From: Actinomycetota bacterium
GTDB taxonomy: Bacteria > Actinomycetota > Acidimicrobiia > Actinomarinales > Actinomarinaceae
Length of the DNA stretch: 58,873 nt
Reading direction: 5' to 3'
Assembly (NCBI GenBank): GCA_014384285.1
Contig: JACNGE010000010.1
Location: 1 to 58,873 of the forward strand
Both the position numbers and the translations under genes were made by a program. This document shows, piece by piece, positions 14,599-23,513 of this stretch. How positions within the stretch are numbered: position 1 is the stretch's first letter; each line of letters starts with the position of its first letter. The notes under the pieces are model-generated. The model was not told the DNA's origin. It worked only from the letters and a program-made list of their open reading frames with translations, and did not search any database.

Positions 14599-17265
14599 AT
14601 GTATTTAAAATCGATAGTCGTGAATGGCTTTAAGTCATTCGCTGAAAAAGTTAATATCGACCTTTCAAACAAGGTCAATGTCGTTGTAGGACCAAATGGT
14701 TCAGGAAAATCAAATGTTGTAGATGCTATTTCTTGGGTGTTAGGTACGCAAAGCCCCGGAGCACTTCGTACAAACAAAATGGAAGATGTTATATTTGCTG
14801 GTACGGAAAAGCTTTCTGAAAAAGGATTTGCAGAAGTGTATCTTAATTTTGTTGTAGATCCAGAAAAATTTAATGGCTCTGAAGAAATTTCTATAGGAAG
14901 AAAACTCTACAGAGATGGAGCATCTGAATATTTTATGAATGGTCTAAATTGTAGACTTCTAGATATTCAAGAATTCTTAAGCGATTTAGGAATTGGTAAA
15001 CAACAGCACACAATTATTTCACAGGGTCAAATTGCTGAAATATTAAATTCAAAACCAGAAGATCACAGAATAACAATTGAAGAAGCAGCAGGGATACTCC
15101 CGTTTAAATTAAAAAAAGACAAAGCTTTAAGAAGGATTGAATCAGGAGACAAAGAAATTAAAAGAGCAAAAGATGTTCTTCGAGAGATTAACAAACAACT
15201 CAAACCTTTAAAATTACAGGCCGAACAAGCTCAAGAGCATGAGACACTCAATGCTTCATTGCTAAATCATAAGACCAATATCAATATGCTCAAATATAGT
15301 ATTTTTAACAATAAAGAATTAGACATCACCGATAAAGTGGTTGCAATAACTAAAAAAATGGAAGACATCTCAACTTCTACCGAAGAGGCGAAAAAGCTAA
15401 AAACAAACCTCACCTCCGAGTTAGGTCAAGGGGTCTCCATCAGTTCACTTTTCAAAGATTACTCCAATAAACTATCTACAAAATCTGAGCAAGTAAAATC
15501 TGTTGCACAAATTGCAACAGAGAGGTTAGATAATTTAGAAAGAGAAAATATCAGAGAAGAAAAACGATTAACTGATCTTCAAAATAAAGTACTAACAAAT
15601 ACGCTTACCATTAATGACCTCTCTAATAAACTAATATCTAAAAAACACACTCTTACTGATTTAAATCAAAATCTCGAAATTTTAAATAAACAAATAAATG
15701 AGAATAATAAAAGCCAATCAGCGTCACTTGAAGTAAATGAAGCCATCCTTGAAAAAGACTTAGATTATTTAAAAACTATCAACTTTAAACTCGAGGAAAG
15801 CCTTTCTTTGTCAGAGAAAGCTTTTGAGAAATGGCAGAAAGATAAAACTGAAACTGACATCACATTAGAACACCACTCCTCATTAATTTCTAAAAAACTT
15901 ACTCTTAGAAATTCATTTTCAAAGGTACGAAAAAATATAAACACAATCGTTGACAGGGAACTGGATGCAACTACAGAATCTTTGAACATGCTGAGATCAG
16001 AATATGACAAAAATCTTGAAATATTAAATGCTAAAATTGATCAACAGAATATAATTTCAAATAATACATCTTACAAAGATGAACTTAAAAACCAAGAGAC
16101 AGTTCTACGTACAAATCTTAAATCTCTAGAAGATGAAATAACTTCAAGATCTAATCAACTTGTATCTGCAGCTGAACAAATTAAGTTTCTTACCAATGAA
16201 AATTCTGAATTGCAACTCACGATAGATGAGATTCACTACGCTCCAAATACAGATTACAAAAATGAACTTGAAACTATTATTTCTCAATCAACAAAACTTA
16301 TTGAAGTATTAAATAAATCTGCAGAGTCCATGTTGTTACAAGCTGATGTTTATGAGCAAAAACATGGAAATAAAAATTCAAAAATAACAGAGCTAGACGA
16401 TAAGATAGACAACTATAACAAGGAGTATATTTCCCTTAATGAAGAAAAAGGAAATCTTTCAATTAACAAAGCTCAATATTCTTCTGAAAAAGCTCATCAC
16501 TACTCTACGTTGGTTAATTTGTACGGCGTCGAAATAGATACTATTGAAAGCTTCAACCCTTCAGACCATAACCAGAAGGAACTTGAAACAGAAATCATTT
16601 TAATCGAACAGAAACTTGAGGATATCGGAGTTGTAAATTATCTAGCAAAAACTGATTATGAGCAATTAGATACACGACACCAAGAAATTTCATCTTCAAT
16701 TGAGGATTTAACTTCTTCTAAGAAAGAATTATTACTTCATATCAAAGAAATTGAAGCAGAGATAGAGTTTAGAATTGACTCATCATTTAATTCGATATCT
16801 GTTCATTTTGGAGAGATTATTGAGCAATTATTCCCTGGTGGAAAAGGTTCATTAGAGCTAACTGATAAAGATAATTTATTAGAAACTGGAATTGAGATTA
16901 ACGTCCAACCTAAGGGTAAAAAAGTCAAAAAACTCAGTCTTTTATCTGGTGGTGAAAGATCTTTAGCAGCAATTGCATTCCTTTTTGCAATTTTCAAATC
17001 ATTTCCAAGTCCTTTCTACATTTTAGACGAGGTTGAAGCAGCTCTTGATGATGCAAATCTTCACAGAATGATAAATCTTCTTAATCATGTCAAAGATGAT
17101 GCGCAATTTATTATCGTCACTCATCAACAGCAAACTATGCATGCAGGAGATGTTTTATATGGTGTAACAATGGAGCCTGGATCAGGATCTAGGATATTCA
17201 TCAAAACTAAATCAGAATTTGAAAACTTGATAGCAGGAGAGGCAAATCATGATGAACGAAATTGA
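14599..17265 (+). CDS. smc: Chromosome segregation SMC-family ATPase, short, no visible hinge
   Basis: SMC organises and segregates the chromosome. The head halves are intact: Walker A GPNGSGKSNVVDA (31-43), IISQGQIAEIL with the EEAAGI region (about 137-173), C-motif LLSGGERSL (781-789) and Walker B ILDEVEAALDD (808-818) followed by the switch VTHQQQT. Total length is 888 residues, against about 1,150-1,200 for bacterial SMC. The region from about 190 to 740 reads as continuous charged coiled coil with very few glycines, and I cannot find a folded hinge domain of about 150 residues in the middle. LEDIGVVNYLAKTDY near residue 676 matches the stretch that follows the C-terminal arm in true SMC. 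scpA and scpB are not in the window. It overlaps cdd by 17 bases. Confidence 0.85.
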   Translation: MYLKSIVVNGFKSFAEKVNIDLSNKVNVVVGPNGSGKSNVVDAISWVLGTQSPGALRTNKMEDVIFAGTEKLSEKGFAEVYLNFVVDPEKFNGSEEISIGRKLYRDGASEYFMNGLNCRLLDIQEFLSDLGIGKQQHTIISQGQIAEILNSKPEDHRITIEEAAGILPFKLKKDKALRRIESGDKEIKRAKDVLREINKQLKPLKLQAEQAQEHETLNASLLNHKTNINMLKYSIFNNKELDITDKVVAITKKMEDISTSTEEAKKLKTNLTSELGQGVSISSLFKDYSNKLSTKSEQVKSVAQIATERLDNLERENIREEKRLTDLQNKVLTNTLTINDLSNKLISKKHTLTDLNQNLEILNKQINENNKSQSASLEVNEAILEKDLDYLKTINFKLEESLSLSEKAFEKWQKDKTETDITLEHHSSLISKKLTLRNSFSKVRKNINTIVDRELDATTESLNMLRSEYDKNLEILNAKIDQQNIISNNTSYKDELKNQETVLRTNLKSLEDEITSRSNQLVSAAEQIKFLTNENSELQLTIDEIHYAPNTDYKNELETIISQSTKLIEVLNKSAESMLLQADVYEQKHGNKNSKITELDDKIDNYNKEYISLNEEKGNLSINKAQYSSEKAHHYSTLVNLYGVEIDTIESFNPSDHNQKELETEIILIEQKLEDIGVVNYLAKTDYEQLDTRHQEISSSIEDLTSSKKELLLHIKEIEAEIEFRIDSSFNSISVHFGEIIEQLFPGGKGSLELTDKDNLLETGIEINVQPKGKKVKKLSLLSGGERSLAAIAFLFAIFKSFPSPFYILDEVEAALDDANLHRMINLLNHVKDDAQFIIVTHQQQTMHAGDVLYGVTMEPGSGSRIFIKTKSEFENLIAGEANHDERN

Positions 17266-17650
17266 TATCAAATTAGCTAAAATGGCTGAAGATGTTGCTA
17301 AAACAGCATATGCTCCATATTCAAAATTTAGAGTTGGTGCTGCACTAATTACTGAAAGTGGAAATATTTTTACTGGCTGTAATATAGAAAATGCTTCATA
17401 TCCTGCAACCGTCTGCGCGGAAGATGTCGCTGTATTCAAAGCAATTTCTGAAGGTGAAGTCAAAATTGATACACTTGCAGTTGCTTGTATAGATGCTGAT
17501 GACCAGCCTATTTTTCCTTGTGGAGTCTCAAGACAAAGAATGTCGGAGTTCGGAACAGAAAATGTGATTGTTGTTCATAAAGGTGAATCTAATAAATATA
17601 AATTTGAAGATGTTCTTCCATTTGATAATAAAATTAAATTTAGCGATTAA
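17249..17650 (+). CDS. cdd: Cytidine deaminase with one zinc Cys replaced by Ser
   Basis: Cytidine deaminase turns cytidine into uridine for salvage. The 133-residue protein has the tetrameric-type fold: YAPYSKFRVGAAL (21-33), GCNIENASYPATVCAED with Cys56 and catalytic Glu58, and the second zinc box PCGVSRQ at 90-96. The usual PCGxCRQ supplies two Cys ligands; here only Cys91 remains and the second position is Ser94 (codon TCA, read directly). Activity is therefore doubtful or needs another ligand. It overlaps smc by 17 bases and, tail to tail, etfA by four. upp and deoB nearby also belong to pyrimidine/nucleoside salvage. Confidence 0.85.
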   Translation: MMNEIDIKLAKMAEDVAKTAYAPYSKFRVGAALITESGNIFTGCNIENASYPATVCAEDVAVFKAISEGEVKIDTLAVACIDADDQPIFPCGVSRQRMSEFGTENVIVVHKGESNKYKFEDVLPFDNKIKFSD

Positions 17651-18570
17651 AGATTTTCAATAAGTTTTGGAATAATATTTAGAGTATCTCCAACTATTCC
17701 AAGGTCTGCAATCTGAAAGATAGGAGCTTCTTCATCTTTGTTGATGGCAATAATATATTTTGAATCTTTCATTCCAACTTGATGTTGAGTAGCACCAGAG
17801 ATTCCACAAGCAATATAAACATCAGGTTTAACAGTTTTACCTGTTTGGCCGACTTGCTGAGAATAAGGCATCCATCCTGCATCTACTATTGCTCTTGTTC
17901 CACCAATAGCTGCGTTAAGTTTACCGGCAAGTTCTTCTATATATTTTAGATTTCCTACATCAACCATACCTCTTCCAGCTGAGATGACAATTTTAGAGTC
18001 TTCAAGTTGTGGACCGGTTTTTTCTTCTATAAATACATCAAAAACGTTAACTGTTAGATCATTTTTTTCAACTGAACTTGTAGTGTAGTTTTCACTTAAT
18101 GTCACATCACTAGCTTCAAACGATTTTGGTCTTATAATAAGAATTTTTACATCTGAAGTTACGTTTGTAAAATATTCACTTTCTCCACCATCTATTGAAT
18201 TAGTAGTCGTTAAGGTAGAACCGTTTATTTCAAAATTAATTACATTAGCTACAGGACTTGAATTTAAATCAACTGATAAAAAGCCTGAGATATCCCGTCC
18301 AACATATGTTGAAGATGCCAAAACAAGTTCGATCGAATCTGTTTTTATAGCATCAACAAGCGTGTCAGCTGCTGAAGACAAAGATAATTCATCAGGGCTA
18401 AGATGTACATAGATTACTTCAAAAGTGTCGGAACCTATTTTAGGATTATTTTCTGTACCTATGACAACTAGTTTAAAATCTAAATTATTTTCTTGTGCTT
18501 TAGTGATGATTTCCAATGTACCTGAGGAGAGGGTTCCGTTGCTGACTTCTCCAATAATTAGTGATTTCAT
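17647..18570 (-). CDS. etfA: Electron transfer flavoprotein alpha subunit
   Basis: EtfA carries the FAD that passes electrons from acyl-CoA and related dehydrogenases to the respiratory chain. In this 307-residue protein the C-terminal FAD domain is clear: SAGRGMVDVGNL (about 196-207), AIGGTRAIVDAGWMP (about 220-234), QVGQTGKTVKPDVYIACGISGATQH (about 238-262) and IAINKDEEAPIF near 275. The N-terminal half is more divergent. It overlaps etfB by four bases and forms the flavoprotein pair with it. Confidence 0.94.
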   Translation of the reverse strand: MKSLIIGEVSNGTLSSGTLEIITKAQENNLDFKLVVIGTENNPKIGSDTFEVIYVHLSPDELSLSSAADTLVDAIKTDSIELVLASSTYVGRDISGFLSVDLNSSPVANVINFEINGSTLTTTNSIDGGESEYFTNVTSDVKILIIRPKSFEASDVTLSENYTTSSVEKNDLTVNVFDVFIEEKTGPQLEDSKIVISAGRGMVDVGNLKYIEELAGKLNAAIGGTRAIVDAGWMPYSQQVGQTGKTVKPDVYIACGISGATQHQVGMKDSKYIIAINKDEEAPIFQIADLGIVGDTLNIIPKLIENL

Positions 18571-19316
18571 ATAGCTTTAATTTCTTTCAATCTTTCAATA
18601 ATAAGATTAAAACTGTCACCTTCATCAATGTGCTTTTCACCGCTTTTATTGCTAGATATTGATTTAATTTCAACAAATTCTTGATTTTGTTCTGCAGTAA
18701 ACTCTAAAGAGGATAATTCAACTATCTCGACTTCTTTTGATTTAGCTGCCATAATATCTTTGAAATTTGGATATCTAGGTTCAACACCACTTGCTGTTAC
18801 TGAAATAACACATTTATTTGGCATTATAACTTTTTCAGAGCCTGCAATTGTTTGCCGAGTTAATTCAGTTTCTTCACTTATATCTATACCTTTAACATAA
18901 GAAATACAAGGAAGTCCTAAATATCGTGATACTTGTTGAGGAACTACACCTGAATAACCATCTGAAGATTCAGTTCCAAATATGACAACATCAGCTTGAG
19001 CTAGTTTTGCCATACCACTGAGTATATTTGAAGTCATTAAAGAATTAGAATTTTCAAGTGCAGGATCTTCAATTACGAGGGCTTTATCTGCGCCCATTTG
19101 AAGTGCCTGCTGGATACCTTTTTGAGTTCCAAGTTTACCCATGCTAATTACTGTTACTTCAGCATCGTATTTCTCTTTAAGCTGAAGTGCAACTTCTATG
19201 CCGTACCTATCAGTATCGTCTAAAACTTGCTCATCAGGTCTAACTATTTTTCCATCTGTATAGGTCACAGAGATTGCGGGATCGGGTATTTGTTTCGCAC
19301 ATACAGCAATTTTCAT
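18567..19316 (-). CDS. etfB: Electron transfer flavoprotein beta subunit
   Basis: The 249-residue EtfB shows the family start KIAVCAKQIPDPAI, DTDRYGIEVALQLKE near 38-52, ADKALVIED near 95 and GTESSDGYSGVVPQ near 118, the AMP-binding loop region. Length is normal. It is the first gene of the etfBA pair. The gap to deoB upstream is 47 bases, leaving room for a promoter, but no strong box is seen. Confidence 0.94.
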   Translation of the reverse strand: MKIAVCAKQIPDPAISVTYTDGKIVRPDEQVLDDTDRYGIEVALQLKEKYDAEVTVISMGKLGTQKGIQQALQMGADKALVIEDPALENSNSLMTSNILSGMAKLAQADVVIFGTESSDGYSGVVPQQVSRYLGLPCISYVKGIDISEETELTRQTIAGSEKVIMPNKCVISVTASGVEPRYPNFKDIMAAKSKEVEIVELSSLEFTAEQNQEFVEIKSISSNKSGEKHIDEGDSFNLIIERLKEIKAI

Positions 19317-19363
19317 ATTTTTATATTCTACTAAATGTTTTTGCTTTAGATAAATGTATTTAC

Positions 19364-20536
19364 TTATTTATTATTGATTGCTTTATAGAAAGAAGTTCCA
19401 TCATCAAAAATATCTTGGATTTCAAAAAAATCACAAACTGTTGAAGCAATATCTGCAAATGAAGATCTGTCACCAATTACCTTACTTTCGATTTTATTTT
19501 TGTATGCCACGATCGGTACGTATTCTCTTGAGTGGTCTGTTTTTCCATCTGTTGGATCTGTTCCATGATCACCAGTTATTAAAAACAAATCATCATCGTT
19601 TAGTTCTTCTAGAATCTTTTGAAGTCCAGAATCAATAATTTTAAGTCCTTCATAATATCCTTGTGGGTCTTCCCTGTGACCGTAGACCATATCTAGATCA
19701 ACTAGGTTAACAAAATAAAAGTCATATTCAGGCTTTTTTAATAAACCAATTAATTTGTTTAAACCATCAGTATCACCCTCGGTATGTACAGAATCAGTTA
19801 GAAACTCATCACCAAATAAATCACTTATTTTTCCAACACCAAAATTTTTGTAACCGCTTTCACTGAGATGTTGCAATATAGTATTTCCAGGGGGAGTGAT
19901 TCCAAAATCTTTTCGATCGTAAGTCCTTACAAATTCATTTTGTTTACCTTTAAACGGTCTTGCAATTACTCTGCCAATGTTGAATTTATCACAAACTTCT
20001 CTTGCTATTTCTGAGACATTATATAGTTCCGATATGTTCAGAATACTTTCGTGAGCAGCAATTTGAAATACTGAATCTCCTGAGGTGTAAAGAATTAGAG
20101 CACCAGTTTCAAGATGTTCGTTACCAAGGTCGTTTATTATTTCAGTTCCAGATGCATGACAGTTACCTATAAAAGTATGCCCTGATTTACTTTCAACTTC
20201 TGAAATTAGTTCTTCAGGGAACCCATCTGGAAAGACTTTAAAAGCTTCATTGGTCACAAGTCCTGCAATTTCCCAGTGGCCTGTTGTTGAATCGTTGCCT
20301 AATGATTTTTCTGCAAGTCTTCCTACAACACTTGAAAAATTGATTGAAGGAACTCCAGCTATATCTGTCATTTGTCCAAATCCTAGTTTATCAAATGTAG
20401 GAAGTTGTAACGGGCCAACTGATTTGGATACATTTCTAAAAGTGTTTGCATTTTCATCTCCGTATTCTTTTGCATCAGGAGCTGCACCTACACCAAGGGA
20501 ATCAATAACTAATAAAACACATTTTTTCTTTGTCAT
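19364..20536 (-). CDS. deoB: Phosphopentomutase
   Basis: DeoB interconverts ribose or deoxyribose 1- and 5-phosphates in nucleoside breakdown. It is an alkaline-phosphatase-fold enzyme of 390 residues with LLVIDSLGVGAAPDA (about 8-22) bearing the first metal Asp, GNDSTTGHWEIAG with the catalytic Thr (about 79-91), and the metal box FLITGDHGTDPT plus TDHSREYVP (about 311-334). Length is normal. It follows upp by five bases on the same strand, a sensible salvage pair. Confidence 0.95.
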   Translation of the reverse strand: MTKKKCVLLVIDSLGVGAAPDAKEYGDENANTFRNVSKSVGPLQLPTFDKLGFGQMTDIAGVPSINFSSVVGRLAEKSLGNDSTTGHWEIAGLVTNEAFKVFPDGFPEELISEVESKSGHTFIGNCHASGTEIINDLGNEHLETGALILYTSGDSVFQIAAHESILNISELYNVSEIAREVCDKFNIGRVIARPFKGKQNEFVRTYDRKDFGITPPGNTILQHLSESGYKNFGVGKISDLFGDEFLTDSVHTEGDTDGLNKLIGLLKKPEYDFYFVNLVDLDMVYGHREDPQGYYEGLKIIDSGLQKILEELNDDDLFLITGDHGTDPTDGKTDHSREYVPIVAYKNKIESKVIGDRSSFADIASTVCDFFEIQDIFDDGTSFYKAINNK

Positions 20537-20541
20537 GGTTG

Positions 20542-21162
20542 TTAAACCGTTCCAAAAAGTCGATCTCCCATATCACCGAGACCAGGGACAATGTAGAAAT
20601 TTTCATTTAATTTTTCATCTATCGATCCTGTTAATAAAGTTATATCAGGGTGTTTATCAGAAATGTATTTTATTCCTTCAGGTGACGAAATAACAGTTAA
20701 TGCATAAATTTTTCTAGGGTTATATTTTTTAACTGTATCAATAGCATATGACAATGACCCTCCAGTAGCTAGCATCGGTTCAAGGATGAATATATCCTTA
20801 TCTTTTACCTCTGGTAAGTTTTCATAATAATTTTCAGGTTCTGCAGTTTCTTCATTGCGTTGAACGCCAATGTACCCGAATGTCATATTTGGGATTAAAT
20901 CTTTAGGCCCATCAATTAAACCAAGACCAGCTCTTAATACAGAAACTGCAACTGTATTAGATGATAATTCTTTACCACTGGTAGGTATTAATGGCGTCTC
21001 TATCTCTTTATCGTCAAGTTGTAATTCTTTAGTTGCCTCAATGATTAAAAGATAGGATAACTTTGATGCAGCAAGTCTAAAAGTTTCAAAAGTCGTATTC
21101 TTATCTCTTAAAATCGTAAGATAATGTTGAGAAAGTGGATGTTCTAATTCAATAATTTCCAT
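20542..21162 (-). CDS. upp: Uracil phosphoribosyltransferase
   Basis: Upp makes UMP from uracil and PRPP. In 206 residues it has HPLSQHYLTILRDK (about 8-21), SVLRAGLGLIDG (about 73-84) and the PRPP-binding loop FILEPMLATGGSL (about 129-141; the family usually has DPMLATGGS, here EPMLATGGS). The C-terminal uracil pocket reads YIVPGLGDMGDRLFGT. It heads the upp-deoB operon and is divergent from rpsP. Confidence 0.95.
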   Translation of the reverse strand: MEIIELEHPLSQHYLTILRDKNTTFETFRLAASKLSYLLIIEATKELQLDDKEIETPLIPTSGKELSSNTVAVSVLRAGLGLIDGPKDLIPNMTFGYIGVQRNEETAEPENYYENLPEVKDKDIFILEPMLATGGSLSYAIDTVKKYNPRKIYALTVISSPEGIKYISDKHPDITLLTGSIDEKLNENFYIVPGLGDMGDRLFGTV

Positions 21163-21290
21163 TAAAGATAGAGTAGTTAATTTTTAAAATGATTTCTACC
21201 TTTATTATTTTAAAGATATATTATTAAATCTGACTGTTTAAGATGCAGTTAAAGTAATATAGAATTTCGTAATTAATAAGGAAATACATT
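21163..21290. promoter_or_regulatory. Divergent promoter region between upp and rpsP
   Basis: This 128-base gap is very AT-rich and has no open reading frame worth reporting. TATAGAAT-like sequence near 21258-21265 could be the -10 of rpsP, whose ATG at 21291 follows AAGGAAA. Several T/A runs toward upp could serve the opposite direction. I cannot identify reliable -35 boxes or an operator. Confidence 0.35.
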
Positions 21291-21689
21291 ATGGCAGTAA
21301 AAATTAGGCTCGCTCAAAGAGGTAAGAAGAAAACTCGTACCTACAGAGTTGTAGTAGCTGATGCTCGCTCACCTCGTGATGGTAAATTTATTGAAGATTT
21401 AGGTTTTTATAATCCACATGACAATCCTTCTACAGTTGAAATCAATGTCGAAAAAGCAGTTTCATGGTTAGACAAAGGTGCACAACCATCAGAACGAGCT
21501 AAGAAATTACTTGAAATATCAGGAGCATGGGCTCAATGGAGATCAACTAAAGGTGAAGTAGTTTCAATCCCAAATGCTCCAGAGCCAAAAATTAAAAGTA
21601 GCTCAAAAGCAAATAACAAGAAAAATGAAGCTTCGGAACAAGCCGAAACGGAAGCTTCGGATAGCGCAGAGGGAAGTGAAGAAGAATAA
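21291..21689 (+). CDS. rpsP: 30S ribosomal protein S16 with acidic/lysine tail
   Basis: S16 helps assemble the 30S subunit. The core (residues 1-85) is typical: VKIRLAQRGKKKTRTYRVVVAD, PRDGKFIEDLGFYNP and WLDKGAQPSERAKKLL. The protein runs to 132 residues because of a low-complexity tail rich in Lys, Glu, Ala and Ser from about 95, common in actinobacterial S16. The stop codon overlaps the khpA start by one base. Confidence 0.95.
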   Translation: MAVKIRLAQRGKKKTRTYRVVVADARSPRDGKFIEDLGFYNPHDNPSTVEINVEKAVSWLDKGAQPSERAKKLLEISGAWAQWRSTKGEVVSIPNAPEPKIKSSSKANNKKNEASEQAETEASDSAEGSEEE

Positions 21690-21943
21690 TGTCTGAATCA
21701 GGAAATATAGTTAAAAATGTTGTTGAATATATCGTTACTCAAATCGTTGAAAATGAGGATGAAGTAAAAGTAGAAGTAGCATCTTCAACAGATGACAAAG
21801 TTGCAATTGAAGTTAGAACTTCCTCAAACGATATGGGTAGAGTCATAGGTAAAAGAGGCCGTGTAGCACGAGCAATAAGAACAGTTGCGCAAGCTGCTGC
21901 TGATGAAGAGGGTCTAGATTCATCAGTCGAATTTATTGACTAA
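21689..21943 (+). CDS. khpA: KH-domain RNA-binding protein KhpA
   Basis: KhpA is a single KH domain of the YlqC family that binds RNA, often with KhpB, and affects cell division and translation. The 84-residue protein has the KH loop as GRVIGKRGRVARAIRTV (about 50-66), with G-K-R-G replacing the usual GxxG core. It sits between rpsP and rimM as in most Gram-positive bacteria and overlaps rimM by eight bases. Confidence 0.92.
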   Translation: MSESGNIVKNVVEYIVTQIVENEDEVKVEVASSTDDKVAIEVRTSSNDMGRVIGKRGRVARAIRTVAQAAADEEGLDSSVEFID

Positions 21944-22412
21944 AAAAAACCTTTTTCCTCTAGGAGTACTTGGTAAGCCTCACGCACTTAATGGATACAT
22001 TTATCTTAATCATGACGTATACTTTAGAAAATTTAACTTATCCGGGTTAGATGTATTTATCAATGATGAAGAATATAAAATAGAAGATTTTAAAACCCAT
22101 TTGAAAAATCGGTATCTAGTAAAGTTTAAGGATCTTGATTCAATTAATGAAATAGTTAACTTTAGAGATCAAGATGTTCTTATCTCTTTAAGTGAAATAG
22201 ATAATTTCATTTCTAACAATCTTCCTTGGCCAGGCTTTTTTGTAGGTTCACAAGTTAATACTGAATTTTATGTACAAAATTATTTTTATGCTGAAGAATT
22301 AATATATCTAACTTTGAAAAAAGATTCAGAAATTATTATTCCTTATAATAGTGATTTCTTTGAATATAAAGAAAATATTTTAACTCTGATTAATCTTGAT
22401 TTAGCTCAATAG
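21936..22412 (+). CDS. rimM: Ribosome maturation factor RimM, shortened
   Basis: RimM binds S19 in the 30S head and helps 16S rRNA maturation. This copy has 158 residues against about 165-180 in the family and is poorly conserved. LGVLGKPHALNGYIYL (about 8-23) is the RimM start, LVKFKDLDSINEI and FRDQDVLIS match the first barrel, and LPWPGFFVG with a later IIPY remains of the PRC-barrel. The start is a TTG at 21936 inside khpA. Position after rpsP-khpA makes the call secure. trmD and rplS, its usual partners, are 6 kb away. It overlaps the convergent amidotransferase gene by 12 bases. Confidence 0.82.
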   Translation: MTKKNLFPLGVLGKPHALNGYIYLNHDVYFRKFNLSGLDVFINDEEYKIEDFKTHLKNRYLVKFKDLDSINEIVNFRDQDVLISLSEIDNFISNNLPWPGFFVGSQVNTEFYVQNYFYAEELIYLTLKKDSEIIIPYNSDFFEYKENILTLINLDLAQ

Positions 22413-23105
22413 CCATTTCATTAAATCATTAGTTATTTCGTCATCAAGCAAGTTTTCTGGATGCCATTGTATTCCAATGACTTCCCAATCGGTTGTACCC
22501 TCTATACCTTCAATTAAATTATCTTCCGAAATAGCATTAATTTTTAGATTTTCTCCAAGTTCGTTAACTACTTGATGATGAATACTGTTCACAGCAACCA
22601 AGTTCTTTTCTGAGACTTTATTTAAAGTAGTATCTTCTAATATGTTGACATTGTGTATGTGTTTTGAAGCAGCTTCATTAATTTGTAGATGCTCTATATC
22701 TGTCTCAAAACTTTCACTAATATCCTGATGTAGGGACCCACCTTTGTATACATTCAGCAATTGGTGGCCTCTACAAATAGCCAATGTTTTTATAAAATTA
22801 TCTTCAGCTAGTTGAAGAAGATTAAGTTCGGTCTGATCTCTTTCATCTGAAACCCTTTCAGTTTTATCATTTAAATCTTGTCCATATCGCTTAGGATTTA
22901 TATCTCCACCACCGGTAATGATTAAGCGATCAAAGCTTGCATTTGTAAAATCTACAGATAAGTCCTGTGGAGGTACAATTATGGCTTCCGCACCATATTT
23001 ATTACATAGGGTGACAAATGCCATGTTCAACACTGAACATTCTATTTCACCTGGGGACATCGTTACACTTTGAGTCCCTGTTGAGATTGCTACTAATTTA
23101 CCCAT
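22401..23105 (-). CDS. Class I glutamine amidotransferase-like, gamma-glutamyl-GABA hydrolase (PuuD) family
   Basis: The 234-residue protein has the class I amidotransferase triad: Cys in LAICRGHQLLNV (about 107-118), and His and Glu in IGIQWHPE near 218. GGGDINPKRYG (about 65-75) and GSLHQDI are typical of the peptidase C26 / PuuD group, which hydrolyses gamma-glutamyl conjugates such as gamma-glutamyl-GABA. A GabT-like enzyme occurs at the window start, but the two are 21 kb apart. It overlaps the RidA gene by eight bases. Confidence 0.83.
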   Translation of the reverse strand: MGKLVAISTGTQSVTMSPGEIECSVLNMAFVTLCNKYGAEAIIVPPQDLSVDFTNASFDRLIITGGGDINPKRYGQDLNDKTERVSDERDQTELNLLQLAEDNFIKTLAICRGHQLLNVYKGGSLHQDISESFETDIEHLQINEAASKHIHNVNILEDTTLNKVSEKNLVAVNSIHHQVVNELGENLKINAISEDNLIEGIEGTTDWEVIGIQWHPENLLDDEITNDLMKWLLS

Positions 23106-23511
23106 TTAACATAAAAATAGTCTGTACCTCAACACTTACATTTAACGGTAAGCTTGCTACTCCAACTGCAGATCGAGTAGCTTTTTCATCGTAGATTTCT
23201 GATAATTTGTCTGTAAAACCATTTAGGACACCAGCATGATCAGTGAAAGAAGGATCTGAATTTACAAAACCGACAACATTGAGGGGAGTTAGTGAATTCA
23301 AATCATAAGCTGTACTTAATGTAGATAAAGTTAGCTCCGCACATAAAGCCGCTGCTTTATAGGCTTCTTCAACGCTAACTTCACTCGGAACTTTTCCTGT
23401 AAATTTAATAGATTCGGTTATTGGTATATGACCAGATGTATAAATTAGATTTCCTGCTCTTTTTACCGTTATATAATTACCAACTGCTTGCGGAGGATTT
23501 GGTAAATCCAT
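23098..23511 (-). CDS. RidA family (YjgF/UK114) protein
   Basis: RidA proteins hydrolyse reactive enamine/imine intermediates released by PLP enzymes. The 137-residue protein begins with PPQAVGNYITVKRAGNLIYTSG (the family's usual N-terminal pattern), and ends with a VEVQTIFML strand. The canonical catalytic Arg region is represented by DEKATRSAVGVASLP (about 109-123), with Arg near 114. Length is normal. It lies between gap and the amidotransferase gene on the minus strand and overlaps the latter. Confidence 0.87.
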   Translation of the reverse strand: MDLPNPPQAVGNYITVKRAGNLIYTSGHIPITESIKFTGKVPSEVSVEEAYKAAALCAELTLSTLSTAYDLNSLTPLNVVGFVNSDPSFTDHAGVLNGFTDKLSEIYDEKATRSAVGVASLPLNVSVEVQTIFMLNG

Positions 23512-23513
23512 TT

